Under the pieces are notes generated by a model, which was given only the letters and a program-made list of their open reading frames with translations, was not told the DNA's origin and did no database searches. Below, piece after piece: positions 47,844 to 57,237 of a DNA stretch of 64,000 bases. Each line of letters opens with the position of its first letter. The first letter of the stretch is position 1. The DNA is from Planctomycetota bacterium. Lineage in GTDB: Bacteria; Planctomycetota; Planctomycetia; Planctomycetales; Planctomycetaceae. The position numbers were made by a program, and so were the translations under genes. The stretch is from NCBI GenBank assembly GCA_014584345.1, contig JACTNB010000030.1, positions 62,001 through 126,000 on the forward strand, read 5' to 3'.

Positions 47844-48896
47844 TCAATCCAACCCCAAACCACGGAAGATCGCGCGGCGTAAGGGATTGTTGCGACTGGT
47901 GAACTCTGCCTCGTCCGGCAACTTTTCTCCCAAAGCTAGCGCCATCATCTGGAATTTCGCGTCGATATCGTCCGCGTAATGCACCAGCAGCGCCTCCGGC
48001 GTGTGAGGCGCGATTGGCGACCCCCACTCCGGCAGATTCTGATGAGCCACGATGATGTGTTCCAACCGCAACAGCATCTCGCCATCGAGCCCCTCGATCT
48101 CTCGCGCGGTCTCCCGCACCATGTCGCGCCCCAGCAGAATATGACCTATCAATCGCCCTTCCGCCGTGTAGTCCGCGCCGTGGGGGTGAGCCGACAACTC
48201 CCGCATTTTCCCTATATCATGCAACACCGCCCCTGCAATAACCAGATCCTTCGACAGGGGCGGGGACATCCCGCTGTAATACGCGCGATACTTGTCCGCC
48301 AGATACTGGGCCGTCCGGGTCACCGACAACACATGTTCCACATACCCGCTCCGGTAGGCGTGATGATTCCTTGATGCCGCCGGATATTCGCAGATCCGCT
48401 CGCGATGCGCCTCCAGTACCCGCAGCACCAGATTTCGCAGAGGGACATCGGCTATCTCGCCCAAAACGAGACCTCGCAATTCCTCGTACATCGCCGAGGC
48501 ATCGAACCGGGAACGGGGCAGATAATCCGCCGGATCAAACCCGTGCTGCCGGTCCTCATCGGTTACCTCCCGAATCTGCAGGATCTCGATTTGCGGACCG
48601 TATTGATTCTCCAGATAGCGGCAACGCAACTTGAAGAAACTCCCCGATTGCCACTGTTCATCGCAGGCTTCGAACCAGGTGGAATCGTTCCAGATCATCG
48701 AGGTGACCGTTCGCGCCAGATCACGAAACTGGCAGCGATAATACGGCTTGCCATCGCGTGTTTCGGCACGCTGCCGGTCGCTCAGCAAGGCATAACAATC
48801 CGCCTGTTGCCCCGGTTCCAGTTGACTCAGTTTCCGCACGTCGGGCGTTTCCCCGGCTGGCCCCTCCGTTTCGTTGAATAAAGTTCGTTTCGCCAT
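47844..48896 (-). CDS. HD-domain hydrolase, YhaM-like 3'-5' exoribonuclease
   Basis: A 350-residue cytoplasmic protein. The ATG at 48896 (MAKRTLFNETEG) is chosen over a further in-frame start at 48914. Residues about 25-135 have the pattern of an OB-fold nucleic-acid-binding domain (QADCYALLSDRQRAETRDGK, FKLRCRYLENQYGPQIEI). The HD domain follows with SGYVEHVLSVTRTA, AGAVLHDIGKMREL, GRLIGHILLG, RLEHIIVAHQ and a final HYADDIDAK. OB plus HD is the YhaM/CBF1 arrangement, a metal-dependent exonuclease for RNA and single-stranded DNA. Its gene is alone on this strand. The family is firm; RNase activity is inferred. Confidence 0.88.
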   Translation of the reverse strand: MAKRTLFNETEGPAGETPDVRKLSQLEPGQQADCYALLSDRQRAETRDGKPYYRCQFRDLARTVTSMIWNDSTWFEACDEQWQSGSFFKLRCRYLENQYGPQIEILQIREVTDEDRQHGFDPADYLPRSRFDASAMYEELRGLVLGEIADVPLRNLVLRVLEAHRERICEYPAASRNHHAYRSGYVEHVLSVTRTAQYLADKYRAYYSGMSPPLSKDLVIAGAVLHDIGKMRELSAHPHGADYTAEGRLIGHILLGRDMVRETAREIEGLDGEMLLRLEHIIVAHQNLPEWGSPIAPHTPEALLVHYADDIDAKFQMMALALGEKLPDEAEFTSRNNPLRRAIFRGLGLD

Positions 48897-49167
48897 GACA
48901 CGCCTTTCGCGCATTCCACGTTCAACGGAATTCCATCAACCGACATGCTATCAGCGAAGCAGTTTCCGGTAAACGAGGCGAGACTGCCCCCGGATATTCA
49001 TCCCCCACGCAACCCGTGACGCGCCGAAACGGATCCCGGGAAACCCTCGGGGAAAAGGGACGCAGCACGAAAATGCACTGCCCCTGCCGCACTGGCACCC
49101 CGCGGTACCACATCCACTCGAGTAACACGTGGACCAACTGGAATGCCGTGGCGAAAAAACCGGAACA

Positions 49168-50292
49168 CTACTTGCAGGGAAGCGTGAATTTAGGCAGCGA
49201 AACGAGGGCTCCTCCTTGTTCCGTCGACTGGTGCGCACAAAGCCCCACACAGGTCCAGTTCGCCGACTGCACGGCGTTTGGCCAGGGATCGCGGTTTTCC
49301 TGCAAGGCGGAAACAAACTCGTGCACCAGATGCGGATGCGAGCCACCGTGCCCCCCCCCTTGAATAAAGGAGAGATGTTCCGCATCCTGAATGCTGCGCG
49401 TGAATTTTTGAATTTCCGCGGGCAGCAGATGCGCGAAATCGGGCACTTCGATTTTCTCGGGAATTTCGTGTTCCGGCTTCTTTGCCGTGTGCAACACGTG
49501 TGAGTCCCCTTCGACCAGGGCCCATTCGAAACTTTTTTTCGTGCCGTACACGTCGAAACTCTCGCGATACTGGCGGGCCACATCGTACAGAAAACGCCAG
49601 ATATGCGCGGAAATATCGCTGTCATGCAGCTTGATATGGCAACTTTCAACGGCGTAGCGGTTGCCCGACTTTTGCGCGATGTCGTCACGCACCCGACCCG
49701 AGCCGAAACAGCTCACGTACTCCGCCGCCCCGTTGACCAATCCCAGAATGGGGCTGACCACGTGCGTGGCGTAATGCATGGGGATCATCTTTTCCCAGTA
49801 AGCGGGCCAGCCATCCATATCTTGTGGATGCGAAGCCTGCATATACTGAATTTCTCCCAATTCCCCCTGCTGGTAGAGTTGCTTGAGGTACAGGAACTCG
49901 CGGCTGTACACGACCGTCTCGGCCATCATGTACTTCAAACCGGTTTCCGCGACCAGTTGGCAGATCTGATCGCACTCCTCGATCGTGGTCGCCATCGGGA
50001 CCGTGCACATCACGTGCTTGCCTGCCCGCAAGGCTTGCAGGCTCATCCACGCATGATCGGGAATCGGGCTGTTGATGTGCACAAAATCCACCTGAGGATC
50101 CGCCAGCACATCGTCGTAGCTGGTATAACGCTGGCTGATGCCAAAACGATCGCCAACCGCGTTCAACTCCGCTTCATTGCGGCGACAAATCCCATGAATT
50201 TCAACTCCCGGATGCTGCTGGTAAATCGGAAGGAATTCCGAGCCAAATCCCAACCCCACCAGCACGCCACGAACGGGACGATTATACGACAT
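49168..50292 (-). CDS. Gfo/Idh/MocA-family oxidoreductase
   Basis: A 374-residue NAD(P)-dependent oxidoreductase. AGGGGAG eight bases before the ATG at 50292 fixes the start. The Rossmann motif is GVLVGLGFGSEFLPIY (GxGxxG-type), followed by the strand EIHGICRRNEAELNAV and the family's DFVHINSPIPDH / ALRAGKHVMCTVPMA pattern, with VPMA in place of the usual EKP. The second domain has MIPMHYATHVVSPILGL, in which the HYATH His probably takes part in catalysis. The family acts mostly on sugars and inositols; planctomycetes carry many of them. No sugar transporter or isomerase is adjacent, so the substrate is unknown. Confidence 0.9.
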   Translation of the reverse strand: MSYNRPVRGVLVGLGFGSEFLPIYQQHPGVEIHGICRRNEAELNAVGDRFGISQRYTSYDDVLADPQVDFVHINSPIPDHAWMSLQALRAGKHVMCTVPMATTIEECDQICQLVAETGLKYMMAETVVYSREFLYLKQLYQQGELGEIQYMQASHPQDMDGWPAYWEKMIPMHYATHVVSPILGLVNGAAEYVSCFGSGRVRDDIAQKSGNRYAVESCHIKLHDSDISAHIWRFLYDVARQYRESFDVYGTKKSFEWALVEGDSHVLHTAKKPEHEIPEKIEVPDFAHLLPAEIQKFTRSIQDAEHLSFIQGGGHGGSHPHLVHEFVSALQENRDPWPNAVQSANWTCVGLCAHQSTEQGGALVSLPKFTLPCK

Positions 50293-50452
50293 CGATAACA
50301 CTCCCCTTACCCGCAATTCCCATGACTCTCTCGCCGGTCCCCTCGCCAGACAGACCAGAACGAATTTCAGACGCGACAACACCCAGATTAACGCAGTTGA
50401 ATTCAATTGAGAAGCGCGAGCCGCCATCAATCCCAGGCTCGCCGATACGCCG

Positions 50453-51643
50453 TCAATGGCGCTGCACTATCAGCACACTGGTGTCGTCGTGCCGTCCCAG
50501 GCCGCACGTGAACTCGTGGCTGGCCCGGAATAAACCCTCCAGTAGACTCGGCAGGGGATGATCCGCCTCCTGCTGCAATACGCGCGTGATTCCGTCCATG
50601 CCAAATTCCACATGGCGCCCGTCCTGGTCGCAATGGGCTTCAGGCAGCCCATCGGAATACAGCAGCATCCGCGAGTTTTCGGGCAGAAATACCTTCTGAC
50701 TGACATACTCGGCCCCTTCCCACACCCCCAGAGGCATGCCGACATGCGCACCGTCCCCCTGTTCGCTGACACTCCCCGTGGCCAGATTGTGGAGCAGAGG
50801 CAGGGGATGACCGGCGGAAGTCCATTCAAAGGAATGTTCGATCGGATTCAACACCCCGTATAACAAGGTAATGAACCCCCCGTCCTCGCTGACGATCGTC
50901 TGCTGGGAAAGACTGTGATTGATCTCGGTAATAAATTGCGCCGTGTCGCGGTAATTATGCGTCGGAAACATCTGGATCAAGGTGTGCAGCGTCATGATCG
51001 ACATGCAAGCCTTCATCCCATGCCCCGAGGCATCCCCCACGATCAAGGCCACATTCCCATCCGGCAACTGCAGGGCGTTGTAATAATCGCCCCCCGCCAT
51101 CGTCACCGGTTGCCCACCCAGCACGCGCATTTCCGAGGATTCATAGCGACCCAAAATGGCATATCCGACGGGCATCTGCAGCAAACGGGGAATGATCGAT
51201 TCCTGCAACTTGCGGACGGAATCCACTTCCTGCCGCAACTTTTCCGCAATCAGCCGTTCCCGTTCGGCTCGCACCCCATCGATGGCAGCGGTCAAAGCCG
51301 CATGCAACAAAAACAGGTAATCCTTGTTTTCATCGCGGATGACATAACTTCGCAGCCCCGCAGTCAGAAATCGCGCGAGACGAAACACCTCTCCCGGTGG
51401 TGTCGCCGCCACAATCGGAGGATCCGGATGCAATTTTCGAAGTTGGTGATACACATGAAACGCGGCTTCCGCGTCTGGCCAGCTCGTCGTGACGAGAAAT
51501 ACATCCCAATCGTGACGGGTTGCTGCCGTTGCCAGAAAGGCGGACGCCTCGGTTTCCACCGTAACTTCATACTCCTCCACATTCAAATACAACTGGAGAA
51601 GCTCGACTTCCTCGATGTCATCCCATCCGACCAGAATTCGCAT
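50453..51643 (-). CDS. PP2C/SpoIIE-type phosphatase with pseudo-receiver domain
   Basis: A 396-residue signalling protein. Residues 1-120 have the shape of a response-regulator receiver (MRILVGWDDIEEVELLQLYL), but the phosphoacceptor strand reads VFLVTTSWPDAE, with Thr (52/53) where Asp is expected, and the conserved Lys is not seen in GLRSYVIRDENKDYL. A coiled linker (about 122-150) leads to a SpoIIE-type PP2C domain with MAGGDYYNALQLPDG (Asp 186), VGDASGHGMKA (Asp 204) and, near the end, GRHDDTSVLIVQ, all metal-binding positions. It should dephosphorylate Ser/Thr sites, as in anti-sigma-antagonist systems; no partner is adjacent. Confidence 0.9.
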   Translation of the reverse strand: MRILVGWDDIEEVELLQLYLNVEEYEVTVETEASAFLATAATRHDWDVFLVTTSWPDAEAAFHVYHQLRKLHPDPPIVAATPPGEVFRLARFLTAGLRSYVIRDENKDYLFLLHAALTAAIDGVRAERERLIAEKLRQEVDSVRKLQESIIPRLLQMPVGYAILGRYESSEMRVLGGQPVTMAGGDYYNALQLPDGNVALIVGDASGHGMKACMSIMTLHTLIQMFPTHNYRDTAQFITEINHSLSQQTIVSEDGGFITLLYGVLNPIEHSFEWTSAGHPLPLLHNLATGSVSEQGDGAHVGMPLGVWEGAEYVSQKVFLPENSRMLLYSDGLPEAHCDQDGRHVEFGMDGITRVLQQEADHPLPSLLEGLFRASHEFTCGLGRHDDTSVLIVQRH

Positions 51644-51920
51644 GATTCACGCTGCCTCGCATCTGCCACGTTCCGTAATACCACCTTCCCAGGGAGTCCG
51701 CGAGGCGATTGTGAACAGATGATGCGGAACTTGCAAGAGTTGAAATCAAAATAAACTGATATATCCCTCCACACAGCGGTATCACCCGGCCCGTTCGCGG
51801 GCCGCTTCGCTTTTTCACCGTAAGCAGGTATAATCCCGGCAGCCTCCCTCAGGCTTGTACGGGGCATGCTGTCCCGGGAACAGATTTCGCGGTTCGAGTA
51901 TCCAGAAGACATTCGTTATC

Positions 51921-52841
51921 ATGCAGCCACTGGAAATCATCCATCAGCCGAACGAGACCCCCGCAAACGCCAACCCCAGGCAACGTTTGCCCAAATGGCT
52001 GAAGCGCCCCCTGCCCAGCACAGCCATGGCCTTCACCTCTTCGGTCATCGAGGATCTGCACCTTGAAACCGTTTGCGAATCGGCCAAATGCCCCAACCGC
52101 ACGGAATGCTGGACCAAAAAAACCGCCACCTTCATGATTCTGGGCAATGTCTGCACTCGACCGTGCGGTTTCTGCTCCGTCCCCAAGGGAAAAACCGGCG
52201 AAGTCATCGTCGACGAACCCCAGCGTGTCGCCGAGGCCGCGGAACGACTCGGGCTCAAATACGTTGTCATCACCTGCGTGACCCGCGACGACCTGCCCGA
52301 TGGCGGAGCCGAGCACTTTTACCAGTGCATTCAGGCAGTCCGCGAACGCACGGGGGCCAAGGTCGAAGTCTTGACGTCCGACTTCCGCGGAAATCGTGCC
52401 GCAATTTCTCGAGTTATCGCCGCCCGACCCGATGTCTTTAACCACAATACGGAAACCGTCCCCCGACTCTATCAACGCGTCCGAAGAAACGCCCTTTACC
52501 AGCGCACCCTGGATCTGCTCAAGCAGGTCAAGGAAGAAGCCCCGGACATGCCCACCAAAAGCGGCTTGATGCTCGGCCTGGGGGAAACCTTCGACGAAGT
52601 CTTGGATGTGGCTGCCGACCTGCGGGCCGTCGGGTGCGAAATGCTCACCCTCGGGCAGTACCTGCAACCCTCGCCAAACCAATTGCCCGTGGAACGTTAC
52701 ATCCCCCCCGAAGAATTCGACGAACTGGGCGAAAAATGCCGAGCCCTGGGATTCACCATGGTGGCCAGTGGCCCATTTGTGCGATCCAGCTACCACGCGG
52801 ACGAAATGGCCGCGGAACTGACCGTCGGTACGCAGGGATGA
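51921..52841 (+). CDS. lipA: Lipoyl synthase
   Basis: A radical-SAM enzyme that inserts two sulfurs into the octanoyl group on lipoyl domains. The ATG at 51921 gives 306 residues, normal for LipA; the frame is open further up but without a family match. The auxiliary cluster is C52, C57 and C63 (CESAKCPNRTEC), the radical-SAM cluster is C78, C82 and C85 (CTRPCGFC), and the RSSYHA motif near the end provides the extra Ser ligand. The stop overlaps the start of a small lipoyl-domain-like gene by 4 bases (ATGA). lipB is not present nearby. Confidence 0.97.
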   Translation: MQPLEIIHQPNETPANANPRQRLPKWLKRPLPSTAMAFTSSVIEDLHLETVCESAKCPNRTECWTKKTATFMILGNVCTRPCGFCSVPKGKTGEVIVDEPQRVAEAAERLGLKYVVITCVTRDDLPDGGAEHFYQCIQAVRERTGAKVEVLTSDFRGNRAAISRVIAARPDVFNHNTETVPRLYQRVRRNALYQRTLDLLKQVKEEAPDMPTKSGLMLGLGETFDEVLDVAADLRAVGCEMLTLGQYLQPSPNQLPVERYIPPEEFDELGEKCRALGFTMVASGPFVRSSYHADEMAAELTVGTQG

Positions 52842-53116
52842 ACGCGAACACCCAAATCCAGACACGGGTCCTTTCCCTGCGCGTGCCGCACCCCGGTCCC
52901 GAACCAGAACTGCCGATCGCAGGGGAACTGACCGCCTGGTACGTTACCCCCGGAGATCGACTGAAACCGGGCAGCCTGCTGTATCAGGTGAGTTGGCCCG
53001 GATTCGTTATCGAATATCGCTCCGATGTCCCCGGCATCGTCACCAGAACATACGCGGGACTGCGTGATACACTCGCTCCCGAACAACTCGTGTGCGATAT
53101 CGATTTAACCCTATGA
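52838..53116 (+). CDS. Small lipoyl/biotinyl-domain-like protein without acceptor lysine
   Basis: A 92-residue protein starting at ATG 52838, which overlaps the lipA stop by 4 bases. Residues 26-90 follow the lipoyl-domain pattern: ELTAWYVTPGDRLKPGSLLY (compare G-x-h-x-x-W-x-V-x-x-G-D-x-V-x-x-G), a central hairpin VSWPGFVIEYRSDVPGIV, and QLVCDIDLTL for the last strand. At the hairpin a true domain has E-T-D-K-A with the modified Lys; here it reads S-W-P-G-F (52-56), Gly at position 55. The protein's only Lys is K43, elsewhere. It cannot be lipoylated in the usual place. Role unknown; coupling to lipA suggests a partner or regulator (inference). Confidence 0.65.
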   Translation: MNANTQIQTRVLSLRVPHPGPEPELPIAGELTAWYVTPGDRLKPGSLLYQVSWPGFVIEYRSDVPGIVTRTYAGLRDTLAPEQLVCDIDLTL

Positions 53117-53278
53117 GCATGCATCACGCCAACGCACCTCAACCTTAACACGCCGCCTTGATGGGGACAGCTGGATCCACAACACTATTAAGGCATTTTC
53201 GGTACAACTTCTAACGACAGGAACACCCCGTCCCCTGCCGTGATTGATCGGTTTTTTCTCTCGGGATCGTATCGTTCG

Positions 53279-53761
53279 ATGAACAAGACATTCGAGCAGA
53301 CCATCGACGACATTTACGCCTGGGTCGATGAACAGGTTCACGGCGCGTCTCCCCGATGTGAAATCAGTGGTCGCTGTTGCCACTTCCGCAAATACGGGCA
53401 TCGGCTTTACATCAGCCGCGTTGAAGCCGAACGGTTGCTTCAGGTTCCCTTGCCCCAGCCCGCGGAGAGACTGGCACTCACCCTCGATGCCATTCGCGAA
53501 CAATGCCCGTATCAAGTCCAGGGACGCTGCTCGGCCAGGAACCAGCGCCCCCTGGGATGCCGGATCTTTTTTTGCGATCCCACATTCGAACAGCAAGCCT
53601 CGGAAATTACCGAAGCAGCCGTCCAGCAACTCAAACAAGCCCACGAAAAATTCCACGTACCCTGGGAATACCAGGAACTGGGCCAGTTCCTCGTCAACCT
53701 TGTTTCCGAAACCTTGCCGAGGAATTTTCCGTCGCGGGTTGACAGTAACTCCTCACAGTAA
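53279..53761 (+). CDS. YkgJ-family Cys-cluster protein
   Basis: A 160-residue cytoplasmic protein (ATG 53279; a GTG at 53240 would add 13 residues). Seven Cys lie in the YkgJ/FliB-like zinc- or iron-cluster pattern: C27, C33 and C34 (PRCEISGRCCHF), C76, C84, C94 and C99 (QCPYQVQGRCSARNQRPLGC, then RIFFC). The family is widespread and probably binds Zn or Fe-S, with no assigned reaction. It lies between lipA and the HU gene on the same strand, separated by over 100 bases on each side, so an operon is uncertain. Confidence 0.85.
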   Translation: MNKTFEQTIDDIYAWVDEQVHGASPRCEISGRCCHFRKYGHRLYISRVEAERLLQVPLPQPAERLALTLDAIREQCPYQVQGRCSARNQRPLGCRIFFCDPTFEQQASEITEAAVQQLKQAHEKFHVPWEYQELGQFLVNLVSETLPRNFPSRVDSNSSQ

Positions 53762-53853
53762 ATACATTTAGAGCCTACAAATATCATTAACTCGGCGAAC
53801 CGGCCCACGAGGCTGTTGCCAATCCCGATCCGGAATGTAAGGAATTCTCAGCC

Positions 53854-54240
53854 GTGACGAAAAAAGAAATTGTGAAGGCGATTTCCGACGAACTCGGGCT
53901 GACCCAGCAACAAACGAAAGCCATCGTTCAACGGACCTTTGAATCGATCATCGAAACTCTCGTCAGCGATCCGAAGCACCGCATTGAATTACGAAACTTC
54001 GGTGTCTTCGAAGTCAAGAAACGAGCCGCCCGGAAAGCCCGTAATCCCCGCACAAACGAACGAGTGGATGTCAGCGAAAAGTATGTGGTCACCTTCAAGC
54101 CGGGCAAGGAAATGGAGGAACAGGTAGGCCGCCTCATGCAGGTGGAGGAACAGAAAACCACTGCCCCCGGAACTCCGCTCGCGGAAGCCCCTGCTCCGAT
54201 GCCCCCGCTGACCTCCCCGCAAACAGATTCGCCCGAATGA
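53854..54240 (+). CDS. HU/IHF-family DNA-binding protein with acidic-Pro tail
   Basis: A 128-residue nucleoid protein starting at GTG 53854, with AAGGA about 11 bases upstream. Residues 1-93 are a full HU/IHF fold: [40 protein letters not shown] and [20 protein letters not shown], the last being the DNA-contacting arm with its RNPRT motif. It is followed by a tail of about 35 residues rich in Pro, Thr and Glu ([19 protein letters not shown]), absent from ordinary HU. It bends DNA and shapes the chromosome. The arm sequence fits IHF-like members slightly better than HU, but the family call is all that is safe. Confidence 0.93.
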   Translation: MTKKEIVKAISDELGLTQQQTKAIVQRTFESIIETLVSDPKHRIELRNFGVFEVKKRAARKARNPRTNERVDVSEKYVVTFKPGKEMEEQVGRLMQVEEQKTTAPGTPLAEAPAPMPPLTSPQTDSPE

Positions 54241-54767
54241 GTTGCCAGAGTCGCCCACCCGAGGCGATTTCGACTCGCGCCACGTACCGATGCCGCGGAA
54301 CTCTCCTGCGTTCCGAGCGGTGGTAACCAGTGCGGGAGCACGTCTGGTGTGGCATGCTTGCTCTCAGTGCGCAGTGGCTTTTCATACCCGCAACATGAAC
54401 ACATAGCCACCAACAAGGCCCCCGCGGAAGCCTTGCGCTCCCCCTTAATTCGCTATTAAGGGAACTTTTGTACCCCTGCTGTGTGCCTTGTTTCCCCGCA
54501 CTCCCGGAAAAATCGCTAAATTTTACCTGTTTTGTTACAGCGATCTTTTCCTCGCAACCGATATTTCAATCAGACGAGGTACACCGCAACTCCGCCCTGA
54601 CGGGCGAACCGTCGCGAGAACCTTGTCCTGGTCTTCCCGAGATGTAAATTCCCGGTGAACGGACCACAGAGAGTCCTTTCAATTATTGAGACAGAGCAAT
54701 TATTTCGACAACGACAGATCGGACGTGCTCAACCAGACTGGCTGGGCGTGGTTGCATGGAGGCGACA
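54241..54767. other. Intergenic region with a small hairpin
   Basis: About 530 bases without a gene. It includes an 8-bp hairpin at 54442-54462 and the promoter region of the small protein gene at 54768. AT-rich patches near 54515-54570 (ATTTTACCTGTTTTGTTACA) may hold a promoter. I see no RNA gene. Confidence 0.4.
54442..54462 (+). terminator. Hairpin, possible terminator
   Basis: CCCTTAAT pairs with ATTAAGGG (8 bp, loop TCGCT) and is followed by AACTTTTG. It lies 200 bases after the HU stop. The T run is short, so it is a possible weak terminator. Confidence 0.4.
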
Positions 54768-54986
54768 ATGCGGAAACTCATTTGCATCTTACTGTTGGCC
54801 CTGATTGCCGGAACGCAAGTCGGCTGCTTTGTGCCGATCTGGTCTGCTCAAAAGGATCGGCGTGCCCGCCAGTTGATCTTCCAGTCTGAATCCTTCCGCC
54901 ATATTCCCGATATCTGGGAACGCATCTGGGGACTCGACATGCCGGATCTGGCGACCCCTTACCGCACGCATGGCGGGGTCATCTGA
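54768..54986 (+). CDS. Small lipoprotein-like protein, planctomycete type
   Basis: A 72-residue protein. GGAGG six bases before the ATG at 54768 makes this a real start. The N-terminus is a signal peptide (MRKLICILLLALIAGTQVGC) with a Cys in lipobox-like position, though Q at -3 is not standard. The rest is short and polar, ending in MPDLATPYRTHGGVI. Planctomycete genomes carry small exported proteins with a similar 'LTPYRTHGG' ending, so I take this to be one of them. Function unknown. It is alone between the HU gene and pyrD. Confidence 0.75.
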   Translation: MRKLICILLLALIAGTQVGCFVPIWSAQKDRRARQLIFQSESFRHIPDIWERIWGLDMPDLATPYRTHGGVI

Positions 54987-55196
54987 CACAACGGAACAAT
55001 CGACGGTCGTGATCGGGTGGACTGGCGGATGGAATCCTGTCGCCTCCAATTCCGCAGCCACGAACATGCCTGTCGATTGTTCCCTCTGCATCGGTTCGAT
55101 ACACTGCGAAACGGCCCCCTTGCATAATTCCCGCTCGGAAAAGGGGCTCCCGTTCCGAGTTTCGCTCCTATTTGATCATCGTCAGTTTCGTGCTTC

Positions 55197-56129
55197 GTGT
55201 CTGAACCATCCGTGCAGGTCCAGTTGGGCAGACTGGTCCTTAAGAACCCCATCCTGACGGCCTCGGGCACCTTCGGCTATGCCCGGGAAATGTCCCCGTA
55301 TCTCGACTTCCGGGAACTGGGCGGACTCATTCCCAAAACCGTCACGCTGGAACCCCGGTTGGGAAACCCTCCTCCACGCACCGTCGAAACCCCCTCTGGG
55401 ATGCTGAATTCCATCGGCCTGGATAACGACGGCCTGGATGTTTTCATCGAAAAGCATCTCGAGTATCTCCTCGGACTGGAGACTGCGATCATCGCGAATA
55501 TCGCCGGGCGCAGCGTGGAGGAATATCACACCATGGCCTCGCGCCTGGCCCCCTTCACGGGGCTGGCCGGGATCGAATTGAACATCTCTTGCCCCAATGT
55601 CAGTGGGGGTGTCGATTTTGGCACCAATCCCGATGCGACCGAAAAAGTTGTCCGCGCGGCACGCCAGGCCTGCGATCTTCCAATTATCGCCAAGCTGACA
55701 CCGAACATCACGAATATCGTCCCGATCGCCCAGGCCGCCCGCGCCGGGGGAGCCGATGCCGTCTCGTTGATTAATACGATCCAGGGCATGGCGGTCAACT
55801 GGCGCGCCCGCAAGCCGATCCTGGGTAACGTCCTGGGCGGGTTGAGTGGCCCCGCAATCAAGCCGGTGGCATTGCGGATTGTGTATCAAGTCGCCCGCGA
55901 GGTCGATATTCCCATCATCGGGGTCGGAGGCATCTCGAATATCGACGATGTCATGGAATTCCTGGTGACCGGCGCCACCGCAGTGCAGGTGGGAACGGCC
56001 AGTTTTTTCAATCCTTCCCTCAGCGGCAATTTGAATCAGCAGTTAACCGAACTGCTGGCGCGGGAACGTATCTCCAGCATTCAAGATGTGATCGGCAGCC
56101 TGAGGCCCCTGAAGCCCGCAACCTGTTGA
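55197..56129 (+). CDS. pyrD: Dihydroorotate dehydrogenase, class 1B
   Basis: A 310-residue FMN enzyme that oxidises dihydroorotate to orotate in pyrimidine synthesis. It starts at GTG 55197. Diagnostic parts are [12 protein letters not shown], the glycine-rich [14 protein letters not shown], and NISCPNV with the catalytic base C132; class 1B enzymes use Cys where membrane class 2 uses Ser. The second half has [14 protein letters not shown] and [12 protein letters not shown] for FMN phosphate binding. Class 1B normally pairs with PyrK, an Fe-S/FAD subunit, which is not adjacent. trpS follows at 98 bases on the same strand. Confidence 0.96.
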   Translation: MSEPSVQVQLGRLVLKNPILTASGTFGYAREMSPYLDFRELGGLIPKTVTLEPRLGNPPPRTVETPSGMLNSIGLDNDGLDVFIEKHLEYLLGLETAIIANIAGRSVEEYHTMASRLAPFTGLAGIELNISCPNVSGGVDFGTNPDATEKVVRAARQACDLPIIAKLTPNITNIVPIAQAARAGGADAVSLINTIQGMAVNWRARKPILGNVLGGLSGPAIKPVALRIVYQVAREVDIPIIGVGGISNIDDVMEFLVTGATAVQVGTASFFNPSLSGNLNQQLTELLARERISSIQDVIGSLRPLKPATC

Positions 56130-56227
56130 TGCCCCAGTGTCGTCTGTTCCGTGGGAAACCTGCCCCCCAACGGAACAGGCATCCCCGATAACCTCATCAC
56201 ATCCCTTAACTTTCACGGACTGCATCG

Positions 56228-57196
56228 ATGCGCGTTTTATCCGGAATTCAGCCGACAGGCCGGTTTCATTGGGGAAACTTCTTCGGCGCCATCCGCCAGT
56301 ATATCGCCCTGCAAAACAACCAGCAGGCCTTTTACTTCATTGCCGATCTGCACGCACTCACCACCGTGAGGGATCCCCAACTGTTGAGACAATACTCCTG
56401 GGAAGCCGCGGTGGACCTCCTCGCGTTGGGCCTGGACCCCCAACAGGCCAGCCTGTTTCTACAATCCGACATCCCCGAAGTAACCGAACTCACCTGGATC
56501 CTGATGACAGTGACCCAGATGCACCTGCTGGAAAAGTGTCACGCCTTCAAAGACAAAAAAGCCAAGGGGATTGCAGCCGACGCAGGCCTGTTTACCTACC
56601 CCGTGCTGATGGCCGCCGACATTCTGCTGTACGACAGCGACGTGGTCCCCGTCGGTCACGATCAGGTGCAGCATATCGAGGTCACCCGCGATGTGGGCCA
56701 GAGATTCAACCACCTGTATCAGCAGGAGGTCTTCGTGCTCCCCACGGCACGCGTGCTCGACGACAGCGCCAAGGTTCCCGGCACCGACGGCGAGAAAATG
56801 TCCAAAAGCTACAACAACACCATCGACCTGTTCCTCCCCGAAAAACAGTTGAAGAAGAAGATCAACTCCATCAAAACCGATTCCAAAACCGTCGAGGACC
56901 CCAAGGATCCCGAAGCCTGTCCGGTTTTCGCCCTTTACAAACTCTTTGCCGAGGAACCCCAGCAACGGGAACTTGCCGAACGCTACCGTGCGGGAGGCAT
57001 GGGCTACGGCGAAGCCAAGGGACTGGTGCTGGCAGCCGCGCTCGAATACTTTGGCCCCGCCCGAACTCGCCGTGCCGAACTGGAGGCCAGGCCCGATTAC
57101 ATTCGAGACGTGCTGGCAGCTGGAGCTTCCGCCGCGCGGACCAAGGGACAGGAAGTACTTCATCGGGCCAAATCCGCTTGTGGTCTTTCCCGTTAG
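56228..57196 (+). CDS. trpS: Tryptophanyl-tRNA synthetase
   Basis: A 322-residue class I aminoacyl-tRNA synthetase that charges tRNA-Trp. The HIGH-type motif is PTGRFHWGN (9-17) and the KMSKS loop is 190-194 in [30 protein letters not shown] is the Trp-specific segment after the second half of the active site. The length is normal (about 330). A second, long frame in another phase crosses this gene, but codon pattern and motifs make this one the real gene. maf follows 41 bases later on the same strand. Confidence 0.97.
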   Translation: MRVLSGIQPTGRFHWGNFFGAIRQYIALQNNQQAFYFIADLHALTTVRDPQLLRQYSWEAAVDLLALGLDPQQASLFLQSDIPEVTELTWILMTVTQMHLLEKCHAFKDKKAKGIAADAGLFTYPVLMAADILLYDSDVVPVGHDQVQHIEVTRDVGQRFNHLYQQEVFVLPTARVLDDSAKVPGTDGEKMSKSYNNTIDLFLPEKQLKKKINSIKTDSKTVEDPKDPEACPVFALYKLFAEEPQQRELAERYRAGGMGYGEAKGLVLAAALEYFGPARTRRAELEARPDYIRDVLAAGASAARTKGQEVLHRAKSACGLSR

Positions 57197-57237
57197 GCCG
57201 CCCGTTCTCGCAGATCTCTTCCCGGAGCATAGGACAG

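Noticed and set aside
56137..57237. Long frame running into maf
   Set aside because: It is an out-of-phase shadow of trpS; only the part from the ATG at 57238 has Maf motifs, so this is not a fusion.
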